Assembly: GCF_040270295.1 (NCBI RefSeq)
Contig: NZ_JBELOE010000080.1
DNA length: 64,000 bases
Strand: one strand, 5' to 3'
From: Catenovulum sediminis
GTDB taxonomy: Bacteria; Pseudomonadota; Gammaproteobacteria; Enterobacterales; Alteromonadaceae
Below, one piece after another: positions 45,033 to 54,159 of this stretch. The notes under the pieces are model-generated. The model did no database searches, had not been told where the DNA came from, and saw only the letters and a program-made list of their open reading frames with translations. Numbering within the stretch: position 1 is the stretch's first letter; every line of letters begins with the position of its first letter. A program made the position numbers and the translations under genes.

Positions 45033-47762
45033 GTGAACAAATTACCCAGCCTTAATAAAAATTTGACTAATAAAATAATGAGCGTCGCGGTTCTGTTGGT
45101 CGGTTTATTCATTACATATGGGCTATATCATAGTAAACACCAGCAAGAGTTGCGTAACGCGCAACTTGAATTTAAACAATTAGCAATTGCCAGAGTTCGC
45201 GATATAGAAGCTGAGTTTAAGCGTTCTTATTTTCAGGTTGCCTCTATTGCTAATTTATTTAGCTCTTCAGATTGGGTGAGTCAGGCTGAGTTTACTGAAT
45301 TTGTTGAGCGTGTTTTTCCGATTTTTCCTAAAGGGCGGCGAATTTCAATGATTGCCCATATACATCAGGATGCTTTAGACGACTATATTTCTAATTTAAA
45401 ACGTAATAATGCTTTTTCATATGCAGATTTTGCAGTTTTTGACCACATTAATGGTCAAAAAGTTATGCCCCCATCGGTCCACAACCAACATTATAACTTT
45501 ATTGTTTATGGTTTTCCGACTCCTAAAATTAACGACTTTTATGGGCGTAACATCCGCCCAGATTCACCAATAGGTCCAAAGTTACATACCGTATTACAAT
45601 CGCAAGCACCTTATATCAGCGGTATATCGATGCCAATAGAAGGGATAGTTGATAAACCTTTTTTCATATATATCCATCCATTTGTGAAAAAAGAGAAAAA
45701 CGGATCTACTTCTTTAGCTGGGGTTATTGTTTCGAGTCAGTATGTTGAAGATGTGATGGCCAGTCAGGTTATTCAAGAATCGGTTGATTTATTTTCTTTT
45801 CAAATTATTGATAATTTGGGAAATATGTATCGATATCCCGAAAATAGTCTGCAAGTTTCAACCTCTGCAAAACAATCAGCCACTCTACAATCTGATAATA
45901 ATGAATCTAAATCCGATATAGCTAAAACAAAGACAGTCGTGGATAAAACTCATAACCCATTTGTATTTAGTGAGTCATTAGATCTTGTTGGTAATCGTTG
46001 GCAACTTAAAATTACCCCTAATTATCAATTGGGCAAAAAAGCGGATGAAGTTTTACTTAGTATTTTGCTTTTAGGCAGTATTGTTTCTGTTTTTTCTGCT
46101 GTGTTTGTTCATTTAATGCTTTCTCAAAAATACCGCCTTGAAAGTTTAGTCGCAAGTAAAACAGCACAGCTAAGTGAAAAAAATAAATTGTTAAAATCTG
46201 CAGTCGTCAAAGCAGAAAAGTCAGCGCAGATTAAAGCTGAATTTTTAGCGAATATGAGTCATGAGATCCGTACACCACTAAACGGTATTTATGGCTTTGC
46301 ACAATTATTAAGGCATTCTAAGCTTGATAGCAAACAATCAGGCTATGTAGACAGAATGGAACTGTCTGCAAAACATTTGATGACGGTAATCAATGATATA
46401 TTGGATTTTTCTAAAATAGAATCGGGTAATTTAGAATTAGAGTCCAGACCGATTTCGATTATTAAAATAATTGATTTTTTATATGCCTCTTTTGAAAATG
46501 CTGCTCAGGAAGCAGGCATTGAGTTTACTGTGAAACTAAGTGAGATAGCTGAACCGGACTTATTAGGGGATGAAGTTCGACTCAATCAAATATTACTTAA
46601 TCTCTGCTCTAATGCGATTAAATTCACACACAAAGGACGAGTTGAAGTCACCATCAATATGCATGCAACGCAGACAAACAGTGAGTTGCAAGAAGTTGAA
46701 TTTAGCGTTAAAGATACGGGTATTGGTATGAAGCCTGAAAGCTTAAAGAATCTATTTCAAGCTTTTACTCAAGCGGATACATCGACCACTCGAAAATTTG
46801 GTGGGACTGGGTTAGGACTAACCATTAGTCAACAACTATGCAAACTGATGGGGGGAAAAATTATTGCCCAAAGCCAAGAGGGTGTGGGGAGTACATTTAC
46901 CGCAATAGTTCGTTTAAAACGCAATACGAATGTCGTTCAACAAGATTTGGCTAACAAAACATTCAACAAAACAGTATCAGTCTTGTTGATAGAAGATAAT
47001 CATACTGCACTTGAAGTTTTAGATAAGTCTTTGACGAAAATGAAGGCTCAGGTGACGTCAACTTTATCTGCAAAGTATGCGCTGCAACAGTTAAAACAAG
47101 CACAAGCGCATTTTGATTTAATTTTACTCGATTGGACCATGTCTGAGATGGATGGAAAAGCGTTTATTCAATCGGCGCTGGCTTTAAATTTGGCAAGATT
47201 GCCAAAAATAATTGTCATTTCAGCCTATGATCTAAATGTTATTCAAAGTGCAGCAATGGATTTACCCATATCAGCTATTTTACAAAAGCCTTGCCTTGAA
47301 TCTCGATTGTTTGATGTTATTGCAAATACAGTCGCAATAGGCGGGGCAGGCCGGAAGCCAGAGAGTGATGTATGTTCTCTATCAGGTTTAGATATACTTG
47401 TCGCTGAGGATAACGAAATTAATCAATTACTAGTGAAAACCATGTTAACTAATCAGGGGGTAAATGTTGATGTGGTAGAGAACGGGCAACAATGTATCGA
47501 ACTCTTGGAAAAAAAACACAATTATGATGTTATTTTAATGGATATTCATATGCCGGTACTAGATGGTTTAGAAGCAACAAAAATCATTCGGCAAAATCAC
47601 AATAAAACAATTGCGAATATCCCTATCATCGCGCTGACAGCAAATGTAGTAAAAGAAGATGTAGAAACCTACATAGCAAATGGCATAAATGCTCATGCTG
47701 CTAAACCCATCGAATTTAGTCAACTCAAGCAAATAATCGTTGAGCAAATAGCGCAACAGTGA
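45033..47762 (+). CDS. CHASE-domain hybrid sensor histidine kinase with two receiver domains
   Basis: The 909-residue inner-membrane kinase has a helix at about 15-32, a periplasmic CHASE-type domain (about 40-330), a second helix (about 345-365), a coiled linker, and the HisKA domain with FLANMSHEIRTPLNG (His410). The ATPase domain shows N box LNLCSNAIKFT, DTGIGM and GGTGLGL. Two receivers follow, the first with Asp700 in LLDWTMSEMDG and the second with Asp837 in LMDIHMPVLDG and a full ALTAN/Lys switch. There is no Hpt or output domain, so it must pass phosphate to a partner elsewhere. It begins with GTG directly after the receptor stop. The CHASE ligand is unknown. Confidence 0.88.
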   Translation: MNKLPSLNKNLTNKIMSVAVLLVGLFITYGLYHSKHQQELRNAQLEFKQLAIARVRDIEAEFKRSYFQVASIANLFSSSDWVSQAEFTEFVERVFPIFPKGRRISMIAHIHQDALDDYISNLKRNNAFSYADFAVFDHINGQKVMPPSVHNQHYNFIVYGFPTPKINDFYGRNIRPDSPIGPKLHTVLQSQAPYISGISMPIEGIVDKPFFIYIHPFVKKEKNGSTSLAGVIVSSQYVEDVMASQVIQESVDLFSFQIIDNLGNMYRYPENSLQVSTSAKQSATLQSDNNESKSDIAKTKTVVDKTHNPFVFSESLDLVGNRWQLKITPNYQLGKKADEVLLSILLLGSIVSVFSAVFVHLMLSQKYRLESLVASKTAQLSEKNKLLKSAVVKAEKSAQIKAEFLANMSHEIRTPLNGIYGFAQLLRHSKLDSKQSGYVDRMELSAKHLMTVINDILDFSKIESGNLELESRPISIIKIIDFLYASFENAAQEAGIEFTVKLSEIAEPDLLGDEVRLNQILLNLCSNAIKFTHKGRVEVTINMHATQTNSELQEVEFSVKDTGIGMKPESLKNLFQAFTQADTSTTRKFGGTGLGLTISQQLCKLMGGKIIAQSQEGVGSTFTAIVRLKRNTNVVQQDLANKTFNKTVSVLLIEDNHTALEVLDKSLTKMKAQVTSTLSAKYALQQLKQAQAHFDLILLDWTMSEMDGKAFIQSALALNLARLPKIIVISAYDLNVIQSAAMDLPISAILQKPCLESRLFDVIANTVAIGGAGRKPESDVCSLSGLDILVAEDNEINQLLVKTMLTNQGVNVDVVENGQQCIELLEKKHNYDVILMDIHMPVLDGLEATKIIRQNHNKTIANIPIIALTANVVKEDVETYIANGINAHAAKPIEFSQLKQIIVEQIAQQ

Positions 47763-47781
47763 ATGGGCTAATGTTATTCAG

Positions 47782-48438
47782 CTAGCCACTTTTAAATAAA
47801 TGACCTACTTTTAACCAGACTGTCGAATTAGCCTGAACTGTAAAAGAATATGGGCTCAAGTGCGGTATCCGTAACCAACTGCCGGTTTGGTAGCGACCAT
47901 CAGCGTCAGATAGCTCACCTTTAATGACATATATTTCTGCTCCACCGTCATTGGTTAGGTTAGCTAAAACCTCGGTTGACGCGTAATGAAATAATGTCAC
48001 TTGCTCATTTAGGTGTTGGTGAAGGTGAAGTATTTTAATTTCGTTTTTAAGTTTTTGCCAGTTGGCTGTATTGGTATCAATGCATACACGCTTTTGGTCA
48101 GTCTTTTGAAACTGATGTAATTTTACAAAAATTAGGCAGCCTGCTTCGCTAAACGGAGCGTGTCTAAACCCTTTAGGATTTCTGAAATATTGGCCTTGGT
48201 GATAATCCCCTGTATGATCTGAAAATGTGCCATCTAAGACTAATATTTCTTCACCTTTTGGATGATCGTGCTCTGAAAATTGAGCGCCTGCTTCAAACTT
48301 GACTAGACTCGTGGCATGTCCTTGTTCTTTAAACTCTCGTGCTAGCGGTTTGCGCCAAACTCCGAATTTCGGGCTGGCTTGCCAGTCAATATGCTGCGTA
48401 TCAAGCGCAATACGCAGGCTAAAATTCATATTAAGCAT
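47782..48438 (-). CDS. ChrR-like double cupin protein
   Basis: The 218-residue cytoplasmic protein has two cupin repeats. The first carries the metal-binding pattern FSEHDHPKGEEILVLDGTFSD (His, His, Glu) with a downstream His in GFRHAPFSEAGC. The second is degenerate (GGAEIYVIKGELSDADGRYQTG). It resembles the cupin domain of the anti-sigma factor ChrR but lacks the N-terminal zinc-binding anti-sigma part, so it is more likely an enzyme or a small-molecule binder. It is convergent with the hybrid kinase gene. The ATG three codons later is an equal start candidate. Confidence 0.78.
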   Translation of the reverse strand: MLNMNFSLRIALDTQHIDWQASPKFGVWRKPLAREFKEQGHATSLVKFEAGAQFSEHDHPKGEEILVLDGTFSDHTGDYHQGQYFRNPKGFRHAPFSEAGCLIFVKLHQFQKTDQKRVCIDTNTANWQKLKNEIKILHLHQHLNEQVTLFHYASTEVLANLTNDGGAEIYVIKGELSDADGRYQTGSWLRIPHLSPYSFTVQANSTVWLKVGHLFKSG

Positions 48439-48603
48439 CGTTGTATGGACCCGATATTTTTGGTGTTAGCCGAAAGTCGCAACACGCTCTAAATATTTGC
48501 GTTTTAGTATATCTATTTCAATACTTAGTGCGTTACGACTCGCATAAATTAATATACCCAAAATACGTTAAAAAATGACAATTATTTAGAAAAGGGAAAT
48601 CTA

Positions 48604-49065
48604 ATGAAAGTTGAAGTGGCTATCAATATCAATGTTCATAAAGAGCTCGTTTGGAAAGTAATTTGTGATGTAGAAGATAGCATCAATGTTATTTCAAACA
48701 TTCTCTCAGTTAAGCTCCATCATAAACCCTCTAATGGTTTGGTCGGGCTAAAATGGACAGAATCACGCCTGATGTTTGGTAAAGAAGCAGAAGAAACCAT
48801 GTGGATCACTGAAGCGCTTGAAAATTCATACTATTGTACGCGTGCAGAAAGCCATGGTTCTGTGTATTTGACTAAGCTTTCAGTTGAGACAGTACATGGA
48901 AGCACTTGGTTATCTATACAATTTACGGGTTATCCGCAATCTTTTTTCGCTAAATGTATGTACTGTTTAATGAAACCATTTATGCAGCGGCCTATGATAA
49001 AAGCACTGCAACAAGATTTAGAAGATATTAAAGAATATTGTGAACAGAAATATCAACCAAATTGA
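48604..49065 (+). CDS. SRPBCC (START/polyketide cyclase-like) family protein
   Basis: The 153-residue protein has the layout of the SRPBCC superfamily: an opening strand MKVEVAININVHKELVWKVICDVEDS, a series of strands with WTESRLMFGKEAEETMWI, and a long C-terminal helix MIKALQQDLEDIKEYCEQ. Such proteins bind lipids or small hydrophobic ligands; the function here is unknown. AAGGGA stands before the start. The gene is followed after 54 bases by an ion channel gene in the same direction, but a shared operon is not certain. Confidence 0.72.
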   Translation: MKVEVAININVHKELVWKVICDVEDSINVISNILSVKLHHKPSNGLVGLKWTESRLMFGKEAEETMWITEALENSYYCTRAESHGSVYLTKLSVETVHGSTWLSIQFTGYPQSFFAKCMYCLMKPFMQRPMIKALQQDLEDIKEYCEQKYQPN

Positions 49066-49119
49066 TTTACGCATGGTATTATTCGCGCTCTAAATTTGTT
49101 GTGTTCAAGGTAAATCTCG

Positions 49120-49977
49120 TTGGAAAAAATGCTTACAAATTCAAGTCGATTTGAGACCATTCAAACTAAGTTTGAGCAAATTAAAAGTAATAAAGCGTTT
49201 GAAATATTTGTGATCAGCGTGATAGTTGCATCCGCTTTATTAATAGGTGTTAAAACTTATCCTTTACCACAAAGTGTGCATCAGCTTACGTTGATCATGG
49301 ACTACTTTATTACCATTTTTTTCTTAATTGAAATCACTATTCGTTTTATCGCAGATACCAATAAAAAGCGATTTTTTCATAATTTTTGGAACTGTTTTGA
49401 TTCATTAATTGTGTTGATTAGCTTGGTGCCGGTCGATAATTCAGATATGGCTGTAGTAGGGCGTTTGATTCGGGTTTTCCGGGTATTGCGAATGGTTTCA
49501 ATTATTCCAGAGTTACGTATTTTACTCACCTCCTTAGTTAAAGCATTGCCTCAGTTAGGTTATGTGATGCTATTGATGTTTATTATTTTTTATATATACG
49601 CCGCGATAGGCAGTACTTTGTTTCACGCGATTAATCCTGTTTTGTGGGGCGATATTACTATTGCTTTACTTACTTTGTTTAGGGTTATGACGTTTGAAGA
49701 TTGGACTGATGTAATGTATGAGACAATGGAGGTTTATCCACTTAGCTGGATTTATTATCTAACGTTTATATTTCTGTCGGCCTTTGCGTTTTTAAATATG
49801 GTGATTGGTATTGTTGTCAGTGTTATGGAACAAGAGCATGAAAAAGCACGGGCAGAAAAACATGCTGAAGAAGGAACAACAGAGCCTACTATGTCTGAAT
49901 TGAAGCAAGAAATCCAGGCACTAAAATCTCTTATTCAAAACAATATGCAAGTATCCAATAATTCTAAATCAGATTAA
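49120..49977 (+). CDS. Single-domain voltage-gated ion channel with an acidic filter
   Basis: The 285-residue protein has the NaChBac/NavAb layout and should form a homotetramer. Helices S1-S3 span about 28-104. S4 (111-127) has four arginines at every third position (115, 118, 121, 124). S5 is about 144-170, the pore helix and filter follow, and S6 is about 207-236. A short coiled coil (about 256-276) ends the chain. The filter reads TFEDWTD (191-197) instead of the sodium-type TLESWSM; acidic residues stand at the positions that make the engineered CavAb calcium-selective. Calcium permeation is inferred. The start is TTG 49120 (TCAAGG upstream) or ATG 49129. A terminator follows. Confidence 0.85.
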   Translation: MEKMLTNSSRFETIQTKFEQIKSNKAFEIFVISVIVASALLIGVKTYPLPQSVHQLTLIMDYFITIFFLIEITIRFIADTNKKRFFHNFWNCFDSLIVLISLVPVDNSDMAVVGRLIRVFRVLRMVSIIPELRILLTSLVKALPQLGYVMLLMFIIFYIYAAIGSTLFHAINPVLWGDITIALLTLFRVMTFEDWTDVMYETMEVYPLSWIYYLTFIFLSAFAFLNMVIGIVVSVMEQEHEKARAEKHAEEGTTEPTMSELKQEIQALKSLIQNNMQVSNNSKSD

Positions 49978-49982
49978 ACGGC

Positions 49983-50014
49983 AAGATGGCGGGCATTTTA
50001 CCCGCCATTTTGTT
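49983..50014. terminator. Terminator after the channel gene
   Basis: AAGATGGCGGG (49983-49993) pairs with CCCGCCATTTT with one G-T pair around a short AT loop. A TTGTT tail follows. Confidence 0.8.
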
Positions 50015-50096
50015 CTATAATGCAAGGTTTAAAATAGTTTCATACGCTGTGTTTGTAACAATACGCTGCTGTTTTCCTCATTTTTAGGGTTTATCC

Positions 50097-51230
50097 ATGT
50101 CTTATCAATTTCACCAGTTTAATATTGATAGTTTTCTTAAAAATTTTTGGCAAAAAAAACCGACCTTATTAAAAGGCTTGTTTAAAGATTTTCAAGACCC
50201 TTTAGAAGCCGATGAAATTGCCGGTTTAGCTGCCGAGGAGCAAATCGAAAGCCGAGTTGTTTATAAAAAACAGCAAAACTGGCATGTTGAGCATGGGCCA
50301 TTTGAAGAGTATCAGGTGTTTGGTGAAACAGATTGGACCTTATTAGTGCAAGCAGTTGATCATTATAGTGAAGAAGCCGCTGAGTTGTTAAAACCTTTTC
50401 GATTTATTCCAAACTGGCGGATAGATGATTTGATGGTGAGCTTTTCAACGCCGGGCGGAGGGGTTGGCGCACATGTTGATCAATATGATGTGTTTATTAT
50501 ACAAGGTATGGGTAAACGTCATTGGCGTGTAGGGTTGCAACAAACCATGCAAAAATCTATTCCGCATCCAGATTTATTGCAAGTGGACGGTTTTAATGCT
50601 TGTATCGATGAAATATTGGAGCCAGGTGATGTTTTGTATATACCACCTGGTTGTCCGCATGAAGGGTATGCAATCGAACCCGCCCTTAATTATTCCGTTG
50701 GTTTTAGAGCACCCAATCAACAGGATTTGCTGTCATCTTTTGCTGATTTTGCATTGCAGGAAGAGTGTTTTAATAAACGTTACACGGACCCAGAATTACA
50801 AGCGACTCAATCACCGGGATTGATTACTGAAGCGGAAACGCAAAAATTAGTAGGACTGGTAAAAGAGACGCTCTCGCAATCAGATAGCGTTGAGCAGTGG
50901 TTAGGTTGTTATCTGACTCAGGCGAAACATGAGTTGGCTATTGAAGAGATTGAACCTGCCTATTTGCCAGAGGATCTCGCAGAAATGTTGCAACAGATTG
51001 CCATTTGGAATCGATTAGGCGGCTTGCGTTGTTTGCTTTTAGCAGACAAATTTTTTGTGAATGGTGAATTTATTCCAACAGAAAAGCAACAACGCCCTTT
51101 TATTACTTTTTTAAGCAATCATGAAGTTTACGCTTCGAGTGATCTGAATCATTATTTAACTATTGAAGAAAATCAGCAGCTATTGTTGGCATTAGTCAAT
51201 GAAGGTTTTATCTATCCACTGGAAGATTAA
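50097..51230 (+). CDS. roxA: RoxA (YcfD), 50S ribosomal protein L16 arginine hydroxylase
   Basis: This JmjC-type 2-oxoglutarate and iron dependent oxygenase hydroxylates an arginine of ribosomal protein L16. The 377-residue protein has the iron ligands His126 and Asp128 in GAHVDQYDVF and His188 in GCPHEGYAIEP, each one off the E. coli YcfD numbering. The N-terminal FWQKKPTLLKGLF and a C-terminal winged-helix-like region complete the fold. Length matches YcfD (373). A TATAAT at about 50016 is a possible promoter. Confidence 0.93.
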   Translation: MSYQFHQFNIDSFLKNFWQKKPTLLKGLFKDFQDPLEADEIAGLAAEEQIESRVVYKKQQNWHVEHGPFEEYQVFGETDWTLLVQAVDHYSEEAAELLKPFRFIPNWRIDDLMVSFSTPGGGVGAHVDQYDVFIIQGMGKRHWRVGLQQTMQKSIPHPDLLQVDGFNACIDEILEPGDVLYIPPGCPHEGYAIEPALNYSVGFRAPNQQDLLSSFADFALQEECFNKRYTDPELQATQSPGLITEAETQKLVGLVKETLSQSDSVEQWLGCYLTQAKHELAIEEIEPAYLPEDLAEMLQQIAIWNRLGGLRCLLLADKFFVNGEFIPTEKQQRPFITFLSNHEVYASSDLNHYLTIEENQQLLLALVNEGFIYPLED

Positions 51231-51313
51231 TTAGTACGCGAGCAAAGCTACCAAATGCTTGTATTTTTCGGTACAATCCGCGCCTAATTTTCACCCTGTC
51301 AAGTAGAGAGTTT

Positions 51314-52412
51314 ATGTTCGAGATAAACCCAGTACAGAATAAGATAAAAGATATCGCCGAGCGCACTGAGCTGCTTAGGGGGTATCTTTGACTATGATCA
51401 CAAATCAGAACTTTTAGAAGAAGTTTCACGCGAGCTTGAAGACCCTGATGTCTGGAATAATCCGGAAAAGGCACAGGCGTTAGGAAAAGAACGTGCTAAT
51501 CTAGAAAATATTGTTAAAACCATTGATGATCTGACGCAAGGTTTAGAAGATGTTGAAGGACTACTTGAACTTGCAGTAGAAGCTGAAGATGAAGAAACCT
51601 TTGAAGAAGCACAAGCTGAATTAACAGAACTCGAAGAAAAAATTGAAAAATTAGAGTTTATGCGCATGTTTAGTGGGCCTAATGATGCATCAGATGCTTA
51701 TATTGATTTGCAGTCTGGTTCGGGCGGAACCGAAGCCCAAGATTGGTGCAGCATGCTATTACGTATGTATTTGCGTTGGGCCGAAGCGCATGGATTTAAA
51801 GCTGAGCTTATTGAAGTATCCGATGGGGAAGTGGCTGGGGTGAAATCTGCAACTATTCGTATCTCTGGAGATTATGCTTTTGGTTGGTTAAGAACCGAAA
51901 CGGGCGTACACCGTTTGGTTCGAAAATCACCGTTTGATTCAGGCAACCGACGTCATACCTCTTTTGCTTCTGCCTTTGTTTACCCTGAAGTAGACGATGA
52001 TATCGAAATTGATATTAATCCAGCTGATTTACGCATCGATACCTATCGTGCATCCGGCGCGGGTGGTCAGCACGTTAACCGAACCGATTCGGCCGTACGT
52101 ATTACGCATTTGCCAACGAATACTGTCGTGCAATGTCAAAACGATAGATCGCAGCATAAGAATAAAGACCAGGCAATGAAGCAGTTAAAAGCAAAGTTGT
52201 ATGAGTTAGAACTGCAAAAACAAAATGCCGAAAAGCAAGTTTTAGAAGATGGTAAATCGGATATTGGCTGGGGAAGCCAGATCCGTTCGTATGTTTTGGA
52301 TGACTCACGCATAAAAGATTTGCGCACCGGCGTAGAAAATCGAAATACACAAGCTGTATTGGACGGTGAGTTAGACCCATTTATTCAAGCTGCTTTAAAA
52401 GCAGGTTTATAA
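51314..52412 (+). CDS. prfB: Peptide chain release factor 2, with programmed +1 frameshift
   Basis: RF2 recognises UGA and UAA and triggers peptide release. The coding sequence starts at ATG 51314, reads 25 codons to an in-frame UGA (51389-51391), and continues in the +1 frame from GAC (51390) to the stop at 52412, giving 365 residues as in E. coli. The long frame contains the GSGGTEAQDW region, VHRLVRKSPFDSGNRRHTSFASAF, and the peptidyl-transfer motif GAGGQHVNRTDSAV (GGQ). The SPF stop-codon reading motif is in RKSPFDS. An annotation that starts at 51660 would lose the N-terminal domain. lysS follows by 22 bases, as usual. Confidence 0.97.
51377..51392 (+). promoter_or_regulatory. RF2 autoregulatory frameshift site
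   Basis: An internal Shine-Dalgarno AGGGGG (51377-51382) stands three bases before the slippery CTT TGA C (51386-51392), the same arrangement as in E. coli prfB. Low RF2 lets the ribosome slip +1 at the UGA, so the protein controls its own synthesis. Confidence 0.97.
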
Positions 52413-52434
52413 AATTCTGGACCGGAAATTAAAA

Positions 52435-53988
52435 ATGTCTGAACAAAATCAAGTATCACAAGATGAAAATAAACTCATTGCAGAGCGCAAAGCTAAACTG
52501 GCTTCGATTCGCGAAAAGTGTACTGCAAATGGTCATCCAAATGATTTCGACCGCACGCATTATGCAAGTGATTTACAAGCTTTACATGGCGAAAAAGATA
52601 AACCGACACTAGAAAATGAGCATAATGAAGTCGCGATAGCGGGTCGAATAATGGCCAAACGTGGCCCGTTTATGGCATTACAAGATATGTCAGGTCGTAT
52701 TCAGGCATATGCGGATAAAAACACGCAAAAAGAATTAAAAGAACAATATGGTACGCTGGATATTGGCGATATCATCGGGGTTAAAGGCCCAGTACATAAA
52801 TCAGGTAAAGGCGATTTGTACGTTCATATTAATGAATATGTATTGCTTACCAAATCATTGCGCCCTTTACCTGAGAAATATCATGGTTTATCCGATCAGG
52901 AAACAAAGTATCGCCAGCGTTATATTGATTTAATGATCAATCAACAAACGCGTGATGTTTTCCAGATTCGTTCTGGCATTATTAACGGTATACGAAAATA
53001 TTTAACTGATCGCCGTTTTATGGAAGTTGAAACACCTATGTTGCAGGTTATTCCGGGCGGTGCTACAGCCAAACCTTTTGTCACACATCACAATGCGTTA
53101 GACATAGATATGTATTTGCGTATCGCACCTGAATTGTATCTTAAGCGTTTAGTCGTCGGCGGTTTTGAACGTGTATTTGAGATAAACCGGAATTTCAGAA
53201 ATGAAGGTTTGAGTACGCGCCATAATCCTGAATTTACGATGATAGAGTTTTATCAAGCATATGCAGATTTTAACGACTTGATGGACTTAACCGAAGACAT
53301 GCTGCGTACCATTGCGCAAGATGTATTAGGAACAACCGCTATCACGAATACTAAACGTGATGAAAATGGTGAAGTGTTGGAAACCATCAACTATGATTTT
53401 GGTCAACCTTTTACCCGTATGAGTATGGCAAAAGCCATTCTGACGCACGCCCCTGAATTAGATGCGGATGTAATCAACAATGCGCAGGATAATTTAGAAG
53501 GTTTACGCCAAATCGCTAAATCTTTACACATTAAAGAACCTGAAAAAGAAGGTATCTGGGGTCCGGGTAAATATTTGACTGAAATATTTGAAGCAGTGGC
53601 TGAGCATAAGTTAGAGCAGCCAACTTTTATTACAGAGTATCCGTGGGAAGTTTCTCCTCTTGCACGTCGTAATGACGATAATCCGTTTGTTACTGACAGA
53701 TTTGAGTTTTTCGTGGGTGGCCGCGAGTTAGCAAACGGCTTCTCGGAGCTTAATGATGCTGAAGATCAGGCAGAACGCTTCCGCAAACAAGTTGAAGAAA
53801 AAGATGCCGGTGATGAAGAAGCCATGCATTATGACGATGATTATATCACTGCGTTAGAATTTGGTTTACCACCGACAGCCGGTGAAGGTATTGGTATTGA
53901 TCGTTTAGTGATGCTATTTGCCGATTGCCCAACTATTAAAGACGTTATTTTATTTCCGCATATGCGACCGCTAAACGCGGCAGAATAA
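52435..53988 (+). CDS. lysS: LysS, lysyl-tRNA synthetase (class II)
   Basis: The enzyme charges tRNA-Lys. The 517-residue protein has an N-terminal OB-fold anticodon-binding domain (about 60-165, VAIAGRIMAKRGPFMALQDMSGRIQ) and the class II core. Motif 2 is in FEINRNFRNEGLSTRHNPEFTMIEFYQAY and motif 3 in GLPPTAGEGIGIDRLVMLFA. Length is that of the bacterial enzyme. It lies 22 bases downstream of prfB, the standard order. A strong terminator follows. Confidence 0.96.
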   Translation: MSEQNQVSQDENKLIAERKAKLASIREKCTANGHPNDFDRTHYASDLQALHGEKDKPTLENEHNEVAIAGRIMAKRGPFMALQDMSGRIQAYADKNTQKELKEQYGTLDIGDIIGVKGPVHKSGKGDLYVHINEYVLLTKSLRPLPEKYHGLSDQETKYRQRYIDLMINQQTRDVFQIRSGIINGIRKYLTDRRFMEVETPMLQVIPGGATAKPFVTHHNALDIDMYLRIAPELYLKRLVVGGFERVFEINRNFRNEGLSTRHNPEFTMIEFYQAYADFNDLMDLTEDMLRTIAQDVLGTTAITNTKRDENGEVLETINYDFGQPFTRMSMAKAILTHAPELDADVINNAQDNLEGLRQIAKSLHIKEPEKEGIWGPGKYLTEIFEAVAEHKLEQPTFITEYPWEVSPLARRNDDNPFVTDRFEFFVGGRELANGFSELNDAEDQAERFRKQVEEKDAGDEEAMHYDDDYITALEFGLPPTAGEGIGIDRLVMLFADCPTIKDVILFPHMRPLNAAE

Positions 53989-54010
53989 GTAAGTCTTAAT
54001 TTCCAGCTTG

Positions 54011-54048
54011 AAAAACCGGTGTTTAGGGTGACTAAACACCGGTTTTTT
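54011..54048 (+). terminator. Terminator of prfB-lysS
   Basis: AAAAACCGGTGTTTAG (54011-54026) pairs with CTAAACACCGGTTTTT, loop of five bases, and ends in seven T. Confidence 0.95.
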
Positions 54049-54159
54049 TGTATTTCGTATCCTCACTACCTTATTTATGGTTTCTCAGTGACGTCAGGTC
54101 ATGTATTATGGACGTTCCTCTGTGTACAAATAATTAAACCAATAATAATTAGCAGATTT

